From JAGVJT01 sp964513205 (GTDB taxonomy: Bacteria; Pseudomonadota; Gammaproteobacteria; Legionellales; Legionellaceae): DNA of 64,000 nt. Positions 43,572-51,473 of this stretch are shown piece by piece; the first letter of the stretch is position 1, and the number at the start of each line of letters is the position of its first letter. Under the pieces are notes generated by a model that was not told the DNA's origin, ran no database searches, and saw only the letters and a program-made list of their open reading frames with translations. The stretch is from assembly GCA_964513205.1 (NCBI GenBank), contig CAZELP010000006.1, positions 21,373 through 85,372 of the forward strand, given 5' to 3'. The position numbers and the translations under genes were made by a program.

Positions 43572-44765
43572 ATGAAAATCTACTTAGTTGGTGGGGCGGT
43601 GCGTGATAAAATCCTTGGACTTGAGGTAACAGAGCGTGATTGGGTTGTGGTTGGTGCCACTCCTGAGCAATTAGTTCGGTTGGGTTTTACGCAAGTTGGC
43701 CGAGATTTCCCTGTGTTTTTGCATCCTGAAACCAAGGAAGAATATGCGCTTGCGCGAAAAGAGCGTAAAATAGGTCCTGGATATCTTGGATTTGAGTGTA
43801 ATACGTCATCCGATGTGACTCTAGAAGAAGATCTGGCCCGTCGAGATCTCACTCTAAATGCAATCGCAATGGATGAAAATGGAACATATATCGATCCTTA
43901 CGGCGGACTTCGTGACATTGAGTGTCGTCTATTGAGACATGTGTCTCCTGCGTTTGTCGAAGATCCTGTCCGTGTGTTACGCTTAGCTCGATTTGCAGCG
44001 CGTTTTCGAGTGCTGGGTTTTGATGTGGCTCCAGAAACTCGTGCTTTGGTGTATGCAATGTCTCGACGAGGCGAATTAAATACTCTTGTCCCTGAGCGGG
44101 TGTGGGCGGAGTGGGAAAAAGCCTTATTGACTGATAATCCAGCAATATTTATTCGTGTGTTACGAGAAACTGGTGCTCTCTTTGCAATTTTACCTGAAAT
44201 AGCCGAAATATTTGGTGTTCCACAAATCAAAACAAAGCCTTCTTGTATGGTCGATGTGGGTGAAAGAGCAATGATGCGCCTTGAGCAATTTAGTGCAACC
44301 TGTAGGGATCCTGTGTTGCGTTTTGCTGTATTTTGCTTAGAGCTTGGAAAAGGAAAAACACCTTGTCAATATTGGCCTTTTCATCCTGATGAAATTTCAA
44401 ATGGGGTCAAAGCATTATCTGATTTGAGCTTACGTCTTAAATTGCCTCGTGTGTACCATGATTTGGCTGAGTTGAGCTTGAAATGGCATCTTGAGATTGG
44501 ACGTTTATCAAACCTTACACCCAACGAGATTTTAGTTGTTTTAAATCAAACCGATGCCTGGCGGCGCCAAGCTCGTTTTGAATCTTTGTTACGTGTGGCT
44601 GAGACTGTTCATGCGAATCCTCAGTTGACACGTGATTGGAACAATTTGAGAGCGTGTGCGTTTGAAATACCACAAAAATTAATAGAAAAGTATCAGGGAA
44701 TATCTTTGAAAGAAGCCATTATGGCGTATCGTTTAGAACAGATTAAAGCGCATTTAATGCCATAG
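43572..44765 (+). CDS. cca: CCA-adding tRNA nucleotidyltransferase with degenerate HD domain
   Basis: Cca (397 aa) adds or repairs the 3' CCA of tRNAs. The head and neck are canonical: YLVGGAVRDKILGL, the catalytic pair in ERDWVVVGA, RRDLTLNAIAMDENG, and EDPVRVLRLARFAARF. The C-terminal region is in the place of the HD phosphohydrolase domain of E. coli Cca, but the metal ligands are lost. The His in TGIHT is replaced in VGERAM, and CHDLGK reads CLELGK. So it should add CCA but lack the phosphatase/phosphodiesterase activities. It is upstream of orn with an eight-base gap. Confidence 0.93.
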   Translation: MKIYLVGGAVRDKILGLEVTERDWVVVGATPEQLVRLGFTQVGRDFPVFLHPETKEEYALARKERKIGPGYLGFECNTSSDVTLEEDLARRDLTLNAIAMDENGTYIDPYGGLRDIECRLLRHVSPAFVEDPVRVLRLARFAARFRVLGFDVAPETRALVYAMSRRGELNTLVPERVWAEWEKALLTDNPAIFIRVLRETGALFAILPEIAEIFGVPQIKTKPSCMVDVGERAMMRLEQFSATCRDPVLRFAVFCLELGKGKTPCQYWPFHPDEISNGVKALSDLSLRLKLPRVYHDLAELSLKWHLEIGRLSNLTPNEILVVLNQTDAWRRQARFESLLRVAETVHANPQLTRDWNNLRACAFEIPQKLIEKYQGISLKEAIMAYRLEQIKAHLMP

Positions 44766-44772
44766 GAGTCAC

Positions 44773-45324
44773 ATGAAAAATAGTCAAAATTTGATATGGA
44801 TTGATTTAGAAATGACAGGATTATCTCCTGAACAAGATAAGATCCTAGAGATTGCAACGGTTGTCACAGATAAAAATTTAAATATTTTGGCAGAAGGTCC
44901 TGTGATGGCAATTTATCAGTCAGAGGAACGTTTGGCTTTGATGGATGCGTGGAATACAAGACAACACAACGCTTCTGGTCTTGTTTCACGTGTTTTAGCA
45001 AGCACTTGGAATGAAGAACGAGCCGCTTCTGAGACCATTGATTTTTTAAAGCAATATATCGATGCCGGCCAATCGCCCATGTGTGGAAATACCATTTGCC
45101 AAGACAGACGTTTTTTATGTCGTTATATGCCAAAATTGGCCGATTTTTTCCATTACCGTAATCTTGATGTCAGCACGCTAAAAGAGCTGGTTTTGCGATG
45201 GAGGCCTGAATTAATGGCGGGCCTTAAAAAATCATCTAAGCATCTTGCATTGGAGGATATTAAAGACTCAATTGAGGAATTGAGGTATTATAGAAAACAT
45301 TTTATTGCCCAACCTGGGGCGTGA
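44773..45324 (+). CDS. orn: Oligoribonuclease
   Basis: Orn (183 aa) degrades two- to five-base RNAs, including pGpG, to mononucleotides. It is a DEDDh exonuclease: WIDLEMTGL (DxE), GNTICQDRRFLCRYMP (third Asp), and RYYRKHFI near the end with the final His/Asp region ALEDIKDSIEEL. Length is standard. The ribosome binding site is AGGAG. It is clustered with cca and divergent rsgA. Confidence 0.97.
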   Translation: MKNSQNLIWIDLEMTGLSPEQDKILEIATVVTDKNLNILAEGPVMAIYQSEERLALMDAWNTRQHNASGLVSRVLASTWNEERAASETIDFLKQYIDAGQSPMCGNTICQDRRFLCRYMPKLADFFHYRNLDVSTLKELVLRWRPELMAGLKKSSKHLALEDIKDSIEELRYYRKHFIAQPGA

Positions 45325-45350
45325 ACAAATTTTCTTGAGGAAATAATCAG

Positions 45351-46034
45351 ATGTTTGAACGAGAAAAATTGGTGTTGCCAAATCATGCTGACAAACTTTT
45401 ATTGCACTCTTGTTGTGCGCCTTGCTCAGGCGAGGTGATGGAGGCGTTGATTGCGTCGGATATCGATTTTACAATTTTCTTTTACAATCCAAACATTCAT
45501 CCTCTCCAGGAATATGAGCATCGCAAACAAGAAAATGTCGTCTTTGCTGAAAAGCACGGCATCCCCTTTATTGATGCGGACTACGACAAGGACAATTGGT
45601 TTTTGCGTGTAAAAGGACTTGAATGGGAGCCTGAGCGTGGTGCCCGTTGTACGGCCTGTTTTGACATGCGCTTTGAAAGAACGGCGCTTTATGCGCATGA
45701 GCACGGCTTTCCTGTGATCAGTAGTTCTCTTGGGATTTCTCGTTGGAAAGATATGAATCAAATCAATGGTTCTGGTGAGCGTGCCGCGGCTCGTTATCCT
45801 GGCTTATTGTATTGGACATACAATTGGCGTAAAAATGGAGGGAGTGCGCGAATGTATGAAATTGCCAAACGAGAAAATTTCTACAAGCAAGAGTATTGTG
45901 GTTGTGTTTATTCACTCAGAGATACCAATGCTTGGCGACAAAAAAATCAGCGTTGTCGAATTAAAATAGGTTTGAATCATTATGAGCAGGCCGCTGATGA
46001 GCCTGTTTCAGAAGAAGCGGTTGGTGAGTGTTAA
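45351..46034 (+). CDS. queH: Epoxyqueuosine reductase QueH
   Basis: QueH (227 aa, formerly DUF208) reduces epoxyqueuosine to queuosine in tRNA, the last step of queuosine synthesis. The adjacent Cys pair is in LLHSCCAPCSGEV, and further Cys occur in RCTACFDMRFERTA and YCGCVYS. These are the ligands for the [4Fe-4S] cluster and extra iron. FFYNPNIHPLQEYEHRK is the family hallmark. It pairs functionally with queE in this window. GAGGAAA lies before the ATG; a short charged C-terminal tail is present. Confidence 0.93.
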   Translation: MFEREKLVLPNHADKLLLHSCCAPCSGEVMEALIASDIDFTIFFYNPNIHPLQEYEHRKQENVVFAEKHGIPFIDADYDKDNWFLRVKGLEWEPERGARCTACFDMRFERTALYAHEHGFPVISSSLGISRWKDMNQINGSGERAAARYPGLLYWTYNWRKNGGSARMYEIAKRENFYKQEYCGCVYSLRDTNAWRQKNQRCRIKIGLNHYEQAADEPVSEEAVGEC

Positions 46035-46072
46035 TCCATCTTTAACTGCGTAATTGAAGGAGAAAATTCAGG

Positions 46073-46930
46073 ATGAAGCTTTTGCGTTATGGTCCTTTGG
46101 GAGAAGAAAAGCCAGCATTGCTCGATGAGAATGGAGAAATTCGTGATCTTTTCCATTATCTAAATGATCTTGATGCACGCAGTCTCGCTGATCCTTCTTT
46201 GTTAATGCAGCTGCATGCACTGAATCCCGAGCATTTACCTTCGATTGAGCCGTCGATTCGATTAGGCTCTTGTGTTGCTAATCCTGGCAAGATTATTTGT
46301 GTGGGATTCAACTCTTCCACACATGCAAAGCAAATTGGTTTATCTCCTTCACCCGAACAGCAAATGGTGTTGTTTTTGAAGGCAACTTCAGCGCTTTGTG
46401 GCCCTTTCGACCCAATTTTATATTCTCCTATGATGCAAAAACTGGATTGGGAGGCTGAGCTTGCCATTGTGATTGGGAAAAAAGGGAAATATATTCCTGA
46501 ATCAGAGGCACATCATTATATTTTTGGTTACACCTGTATGAATGATTTGACTGATCGTTATTGGCAACTTGAAACTGCTGATAAACAATTTATGAAAGCA
46601 AAATGTTTCGATCATGCTGCACCTTTAGGACCTTACTTGGTCACTCGTGACGAGCTTAATGGCTCGGCCCATCTGGATGTTAAATTATGGGTGAATGGTG
46701 TTTTAAAACAAGATTTTAACACCGATGAGTATCTCTATCAGGATGCTGCTATTGTCAGTTATGTCAGTCGATTTTTTACGTTATACCCTGGTGATATTAT
46801 TTCGATGGGCACAGGCCCTGGATGTTCATCAGAAGCCCAGTTTTTGAAGCCCAGTGATAACGTTCAATTACGCATCGAGCGTGTCGGTGAGCAACGGCAA
46901 ACCGTCGTGCTTGAGGAAACTTCTTTATAG
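46073..46930 (+). CDS. Fumarylacetoacetate hydrolase family protein
   Basis: This 285-aa protein belongs to the FAH family (2-hydroxyhepta-2,4-diene-dioate isomerase / acylpyruvase-like). After an N-terminal domain (about residues 1-75) the core shows KIICVGFNSSTHAKQIG and LDWEAELAIVIGKKGKYIPE (metal-binding Glu). FGYTCMNDLTDRYWQ (Asp ligand), KCFDHAAPLGPYLV and GDIISMGTGPGCS follow. The substrate cannot be deduced; oxaloacetate or acylpyruvate are common ones. Its stop overlaps the convergent hemY end by six bases. Confidence 0.88.
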   Translation: MKLLRYGPLGEEKPALLDENGEIRDLFHYLNDLDARSLADPSLLMQLHALNPEHLPSIEPSIRLGSCVANPGKIICVGFNSSTHAKQIGLSPSPEQQMVLFLKATSALCGPFDPILYSPMMQKLDWEAELAIVIGKKGKYIPESEAHHYIFGYTCMNDLTDRYWQLETADKQFMKAKCFDHAAPLGPYLVTRDELNGSAHLDVKLWVNGVLKQDFNTDEYLYQDAAIVSYVSRFFTLYPGDIISMGTGPGCSSEAQFLKPSDNVQLRIERVGEQRQTVVLEETSL

Positions 46931-47344
46931 CTTCAACATATTTCTAAGGCCTTCACGATAGGCAATGCTGGCGCCTGCTTTATCGTCGAGGCTTTCTAAA
47001 AGTTGACCTATTGCAAAGTAACCTTCCGGTGTGGTTTCAAAAGAGAGTTTTCTCTTCAATGCTTCAATTTTTTGATTTTTCTCGGCTTTAAGTGCTTTTT
47101 TGGTTTTCCTTTTTAATTGAAAATAACGCCATCGTCGGGGGATATCTAAAAACCAATTTAGCGTGATGAGCGTCACATGTAATACAAAAAAAATAATCAG
47201 CAAGGTCAGTAGCATGGTTAATACAGTGGCCTCTATGGTCCAATGGTTCAACGAAATAAGCACATACCCTGTATCATGATGCAGTTGTAGTCCAAGCCAA
47301 ATTGAACCAGAAAAGAGAATAAAAATAAGCAACATTCGAATCAT
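46925..47344 (-). CDS. hemY: Shortened HemY-like protein
   Basis: This 139-aa protein matches the N-terminus of HemY, a heme-pathway-associated inner-membrane protein of unsettled function. It has two membrane segments (about residues 3-18 and 38-65), then WFLDIPRRWRYFQLKRKTKKAL. HemY of E. coli is about 400 aa with a long TPR region. Here only one TPR-like unit (PEGYFAIGQLLESLDDKAGASIAYREG) remains. The convergent gene on the 3' side leaves no room for more. It overlaps the hemX stop by four bases (ATGA). Confidence 0.8.
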   Translation of the reverse strand: MIRMLLIFILFSGSIWLGLQLHHDTGYVLISLNHWTIEATVLTMLLTLLIIFFVLHVTLITLNWFLDIPRRWRYFQLKRKTKKALKAEKNQKIEALKRKLSFETTPEGYFAIGQLLESLDDKAGASIAYREGLRNMLKL

Positions 47345-48312
47345 GATGAGGCTCCTGGTTGCTCAGAGGACGATTTTTTCAGAATGGCCTCTAGAAGAGG
47401 AAGCGATTCATTTGGAATGAAAGCTTGTGTTTGAAGTGAGGTCGATTGAAGCTTTTCTAAGCTTTTTAAAAGGGTCATCACAACAGGATTTTTTGTGTCG
47501 AATCCACGCATGATGTTATCGCATGCTTGTTTGATTGTCAGCTTATAAATGGCTTCATTTTTTTGTAAAATAGCCCATTCAGCCTCTTGAAGTCTGAGAC
47601 GAATAATTTCCTTTTGAGCGGTTAAAAATGCAGGGCTCATGAGAGGCTCAAGAGGATTGTCATGATGACGAATAATAAAAAATTGTTTGAATGACAAGAG
47701 CGTTTGTTTTAGGCGCTCTTGCCATGTTCCTCGAGAATAATCTGGAGTCGAATTCGAAGGTGTTATTGTTGAGGAAAGCTGAGTGGTAGGTGTGTAATCA
47801 TCAACCAGTTTTTGTAAAGCATCGAGCTGACTTAAAAGACCTGCTACATCGACAACCGGTTGGCTCTCAACCAGAGATATCTCGTGTGCTAATGCTTGCC
47901 TAACGGCAAACAGTGCTGCATCGTTGGTTTGTGACAAAAGAACATCTGCTTTTTTCAAAAGTGCGATTGTGGTAACAGAATCATTTCCCCATTCGGCATT
48001 GAGTTGTGCGAGCTCAATTGCAAATAAAGCTTTATATAATGTGCCTTCTTCTTCAACAGAGATTTCTTTTTGTGTTTGGCTTATTTTTTCAAGCTCAAGT
48101 TTGACTGACTGAATGGCGATTTCTGATGCGGAATTGGCATGATCTTGTTTGATCTGGATGGATTTTAGATGTGTTTCCAACAATTGTTGTTTTAAATACA
48201 GCATGCGCATGCTAAACGTGCTCGCTAGAGAGAGCATCAAGAGAACGAGCCATAGAAAAAATGGTTTTTTTCGATGCGTTTTAATCGGATTTTTTGGCGT
48301 CGGTTCTGTCAT
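47341..48312 (-). CDS. hemX: HemX (uroporphyrinogen-III C-methyltransferase-like membrane protein)
   Basis: HemX (323 aa) is an inner-membrane protein of the hem operon. It has a cytoplasmic basic N-terminus, one membrane segment (about residues 20-38), a coiled coil (about 40-90) and a periplasmic helical domain (about 95-320). Despite its old name it lacks SAM-methyltransferase motifs. The ATG at 48312 with AAAGGA upstream is chosen over an in-frame TTG six bases earlier; it overlaps hemD by 32 bases. Confidence 0.85.
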   Translation of the reverse strand: MTEPTPKNPIKTHRKKPFFLWLVLLMLSLASTFSMRMLYLKQQLLETHLKSIQIKQDHANSASEIAIQSVKLELEKISQTQKEISVEEEGTLYKALFAIELAQLNAEWGNDSVTTIALLKKADVLLSQTNDAALFAVRQALAHEISLVESQPVVDVAGLLSQLDALQKLVDDYTPTTQLSSTITPSNSTPDYSRGTWQERLKQTLLSFKQFFIIRHHDNPLEPLMSPAFLTAQKEIIRLRLQEAEWAILQKNEAIYKLTIKQACDNIMRGFDTKNPVVMTLLKSLEKLQSTSLQTQAFIPNESLPLLEAILKKSSSEQPGASS

Positions 48313-49051
48313 ATTCAAAGTCCTTTATTGTATTCAACAAGTTATCATAACTTGTGACAATGACCTCTTTTACAGAGGTTGGTGTAAGTGTTCGCGCAAT
48401 TCTTTGGCTAATTGTAATGATTGTTTTTTGTTTTAGCCATTGATGTTTTTTTTCTATTTCGACCAATTTCAATAGATGTCGACATGCATTTGCGCTTGTT
48501 AATAAAATAATATCGATTGCATGATGTTGCAACAAATGTCGAAATGTCCAGAGGGCCTCTTTAGGACATTGCCTACGATATACAACACAAGTTTGCAAGA
48601 GTGCTTGTCGAGAGCGCAGTGTTTTCGAAAGATGCTGGCGTCCTCCAACTCCTTTGATCAGCAATATTTTTTTGTTGAGCACGGATTGAAAATAGGGAAG
48701 ATCAAGCATACCTTCACTGTTGGCTTCTTTGGGAAGAGGCTGAGATTTGAAGCCGTGGGCTAATAGTGTTTCTGCACTGCCTTTCCCGATGACGAATATC
48801 GGCATATCGGACCATTGAGGTACAATCGGTATTTTTTTAAAAAAGTGATGGATTGCGTTTGGGCTTGTAAAAATGACGCAATCAAATGTTTCAAATTGAA
48901 TTTTTTGTTTCAACCATTGATGTGTTGGTGTTATTTCAAGCAGCGGGAGCTCAAGCACATCAACGCCTATTTTGATAAGATTTTGAGTGAGTTGATGTGC
49001 TTGATCGGATGGTCTTGTATTGAGGATACAAAGCTTGCTCAGTGATTTCAT
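48281..49051 (-). CDS. hemD: Uroporphyrinogen-III synthase
   Basis: HemD (256 aa) closes hydroxymethylbilane to uroporphyrinogen III. The family is poorly conserved, but ILNTRPSDQAHQLTQNL at the start, FDCVIFTSPNAIHHFF, IFVIGKGSAETLLAHG, LLIKGVGGRQHLSKTL and IILLTSANACRHLL fit it well. Its position between hemC and hemX confirms the call. The ATG overlaps the hemC stop by four bases. Confidence 0.93.
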   Translation of the reverse strand: MKSLSKLCILNTRPSDQAHQLTQNLIKIGVDVLELPLLEITPTHQWLKQKIQFETFDCVIFTSPNAIHHFFKKIPIVPQWSDMPIFVIGKGSAETLLAHGFKSQPLPKEANSEGMLDLPYFQSVLNKKILLIKGVGGRQHLSKTLRSRQALLQTCVVYRRQCPKEALWTFRHLLQHHAIDIILLTSANACRHLLKLVEIEKKHQWLKQKTIITISQRIARTLTPTSVKEVIVTSYDNLLNTIKDFEYDRTDAKKSD

Positions 49052-49974
49052 GGTGTGTGCTTTAATAGTTGAGTTGCACCTTTTATTTTTAAGTGCTCAG
49101 CACATTGAAGTGCCAACTCTTTCCAAGCTGTTATTTGACCTGTTTGTGTTTCTGAAAGTACGGTTTGTCCATTTTCAGAAAGTACTTTTGCTTCGAGACG
49201 AAGATTGGCGTGGTCAATTTTCTCACAAAAAATAGCCACAGGCGTGTGGCAGCTTCCTCCCAGATGAGCATTGACCGCCCGTTCTGTTTGAACACACAAA
49301 GCATCCTCTGGATGATGCAGCGGTTGAATGAGCTGTTGTGTTTGTTCGTCATCCTGACGGCATTCGATACCCAGTGCTCCTTGACCGCAAGCAGGCAATA
49401 GAATGTTTTTATCGAGTACCTGTTGAATGCGATGTGTTAAGTTGAGTCGAGTCAGTCCTGCTGCCGCTAGAATAATCGCGTCATATTTTCCTTCATCCAA
49501 ACGTTGCAATCTTGTGCCTACATTGCCTCGTAAAGGCACAATGGTGAGATCTGGGCGAAAAGCCAATAGTTGTGCTCCTCGTCTTAAGCTCGAAGTGCCA
49601 ACCGTTGCACCCTCAGGAAGATGTTGAAGTGCACGATAAGATGAGCTGATAAATGCATCATATGGCGTTTCGCGTTTACAAATAATAGGTAGAATCAGTT
49701 TTTCAGGAAAAAGATAGGGCACATCTTTCATGGAGTGCACCGCTATATCTGCGCGATGATGAAGTAATGCCTCTTCCAGTTCTTTGACAAAAAGCCCTTT
49801 CCCTCCAATTTTCTGAAGTGAGTCATCTAAAAATCGATCACCGCTTGTTGTCATGGGTATCAATTCGATGTGGAGTGTTGGCCAATAAGCCTTAAGTTGA
49901 TTTTTAATAAATTCCGCTTGCCATAGCGCTAAAGGGCTGCGTCGAGTGGCAATACGAAGAGTGGTTGATTTCAT
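49048..49974 (-). CDS. hemC: Hydroxymethylbilane synthase (porphobilinogen deaminase)
   Basis: HemC (308 aa) joins four porphobilinogen units. IATRRSPLALWQAEFIKNQL is the N-terminal signature; the catalytic Asp lies in HSMKDVPYLFPEK. RRGAQLLAFRPDLTIVPLRGNVGTRL follows in two parts, and the Cys that carries the dipyrromethane cofactor is in HLGGSCHTPVA. Length is standard. It is first in the hemC-hemD-hemX-hemY operon. Confidence 0.97.
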   Translation of the reverse strand: MKSTTLRIATRRSPLALWQAEFIKNQLKAYWPTLHIELIPMTTSGDRFLDDSLQKIGGKGLFVKELEEALLHHRADIAVHSMKDVPYLFPEKLILPIICKRETPYDAFISSSYRALQHLPEGATVGTSSLRRGAQLLAFRPDLTIVPLRGNVGTRLQRLDEGKYDAIILAAAGLTRLNLTHRIQQVLDKNILLPACGQGALGIECRQDDEQTQQLIQPLHHPEDALCVQTERAVNAHLGGSCHTPVAIFCEKIDHANLRLEAKVLSENGQTVLSETQTGQITAWKELALQCAEHLKIKGATQLLKHTP

Positions 49975-50121
49975 AAAAAAATACGCAGATAAGATGAGGC
50001 ATTATATACAAAAAGGAAAACAAAAGGGTAGGAAAAAAGTGAGGACTCGATCAAGTTGATGATTGGTCTTAAAATTCATGTTATAAAGAAATTGCGAAGA
50101 GTCTGAAACTCAGGAGGAGTT

Positions 50122-51147
50122 GTGCGGCAAGTATTCACAGTACCACTTTGTTATTTTCCAAGTTTGGTCTTGTTTCTTGATAATGGACATGATTTCTTAT
50201 TAAATGTTTTACTTCAATTGAACGAGCATGTGGCATATCGATGGTTTGATGCTCCAATTGAGGCTTTAAATTTTCTAGAAGGCTATCGCCGTCGTCAACA
50301 AACACTGTCTCGGCATTGTTTAAGTGAACATCGAGATGCGCTTCAATTTTTTCATTTTCAGACGGATGTCGCGCTTTCAGCATTGTATGCTGAGCTTTAC
50401 AATCCTTATCGTTTTTCAGAATTATCGGTGATGGTCATTGATTCTAAAGCACGAGGAATGAATGGATTTGAGTTTTGTCGTCGTGTGGGCCATTCACCCA
50501 TCAAAAAATTATTACTGATTCAGGCTGATGAAAAACAAGAAGCGATTGAGGCTTTGAACACAGGAATTATCGATGCTTTCTTAGATAAAAAATCAGCAGA
50601 TATCACAGAAAAAATTTCTCATACAATCGCCACTCTTCAAAAAGATTACTTTCTTTCAATGTCTGAAAAAATGTTGAATTGTTTGAATGTTGATGTCTCA
50701 CCTTGTCTTCAAGACATGGCATTTGCTTTTTTTATGCAATCTTTTTTGGCGCGTCAGCATGCTGTAGAATACTATTTGATTGATAGGCAAGGTAGTTTTT
50801 TATTGCTTGATGAAGATGCAAATCCGAGCGTTCTGATGGTTCATTCACCAGAACAGATGGAAAAAGATGCCTTATTTGCCGCGCAACATGGCTTTCCTGA
50901 GACCTCAATAGATGCCATCACACAAGGCCAAAATATGATTTGTCAATTTTTTATGGAAAATGCACGTCATGAGGTAACCAATCTTGTTCCATCGGTCAAA
51001 ATGGAAGTGGGGAGAGGGATTGCACTTTCTTATCTACCGACTCATTTGCTCAGAGGGCTTCGCGATCGCAAGATTTTATCTTATCATCGTTATTTGAATG
51101 AACTAGATGCAGAAGAGCTTTCTTTATACATCAAAGAACCCGAATAA
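50122..51147 (+). CDS. Receiver-like (response regulator) protein with unknown C-terminal domain
   Basis: This 341-aa protein looks like a two-component receiver domain with an unusual insertion. LVLFLDNGHDFLLNVL supplies the acidic pocket (about residues 16-31). The phospho-acceptor candidate is Asp107 in VMVIDSKARGMNGFEFCRR, and the conserved Lys lies in DAFLDKKS (about 154). About 45 extra residues (roughly 55-100) lie between strands, so the Asp is near 107 rather than near 54. The Thr/Ser switch position appears to be Gln (LLLIQADE). The C-terminal half (about 185-341) has no recognised motif. Start is GTG with AGGAGG nearby. It stands alone before ftsB. Confidence 0.65.
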   Translation: MRQVFTVPLCYFPSLVLFLDNGHDFLLNVLLQLNEHVAYRWFDAPIEALNFLEGYRRRQQTLSRHCLSEHRDALQFFHFQTDVALSALYAELYNPYRFSELSVMVIDSKARGMNGFEFCRRVGHSPIKKLLLIQADEKQEAIEALNTGIIDAFLDKKSADITEKISHTIATLQKDYFLSMSEKMLNCLNVDVSPCLQDMAFAFFMQSFLARQHAVEYYLIDRQGSFLLLDEDANPSVLMVHSPEQMEKDALFAAQHGFPETSIDAITQGQNMICQFFMENARHEVTNLVPSVKMEVGRGIALSYLPTHLLRGLRDRKILSYHRYLNELDAEELSLYIKEPE

Positions 51148-51179
51148 AACCTTGGGTGTTAACCGTCTGTGGAGATGAT

Positions 51180-51449
51180 ATGCGACTGATTATAGTGTGC
51201 CTCATCATGATTTTAGCTGGATTACAGTATAAGCTTTGGCTAGGCGAAGACAGTTTGTTGCGTTGGGTCTCCTTGAACAAAAAGCTAACTGTACAACTTG
51301 CTGAAAACAAAAAACTTTCCTCAAGAAACCAAGCCATGGAGGCTGATATTTCTGAATTGAAAAAAGGCGAGCAAGCGTTGGAAGAGCGTGCGCGTTATGA
51401 TCTTGGAATGGTGAAGCAAGATGAAACTTACTATCAGTTTATTGATTGA
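51180..51449 (+). CDS. ftsB: Cell division protein FtsB
   Basis: FtsB (89 aa) joins FtsL and FtsQ in the divisome. It has one N-terminal membrane segment (MRLIIVCLIMILAGLQYKLW), then a coiled coil (about residues 28-65, LNKKLTVQLAENKKL) and the ERARYDLGMVKQDETYYQ motif. The ATG at 51180 follows GGAG. In many Gammaproteobacteria ispD comes next; here it does not, in line with use of the mevalonate pathway. Confidence 0.92.
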   Translation: MRLIIVCLIMILAGLQYKLWLGEDSLLRWVSLNKKLTVQLAENKKLSSRNQAMEADISELKKGEQALEERARYDLGMVKQDETYYQFID

Positions 51450-51473
51450 TTCAATATAATTTTGGGTGCAAGC

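Noticed and set aside
47341..48312. HemX as a true uroporphyrinogen-III methyltransferase
   Set aside because: No SAM-binding motifs are present; it is the membrane-anchored helical protein that carries this name by tradition.
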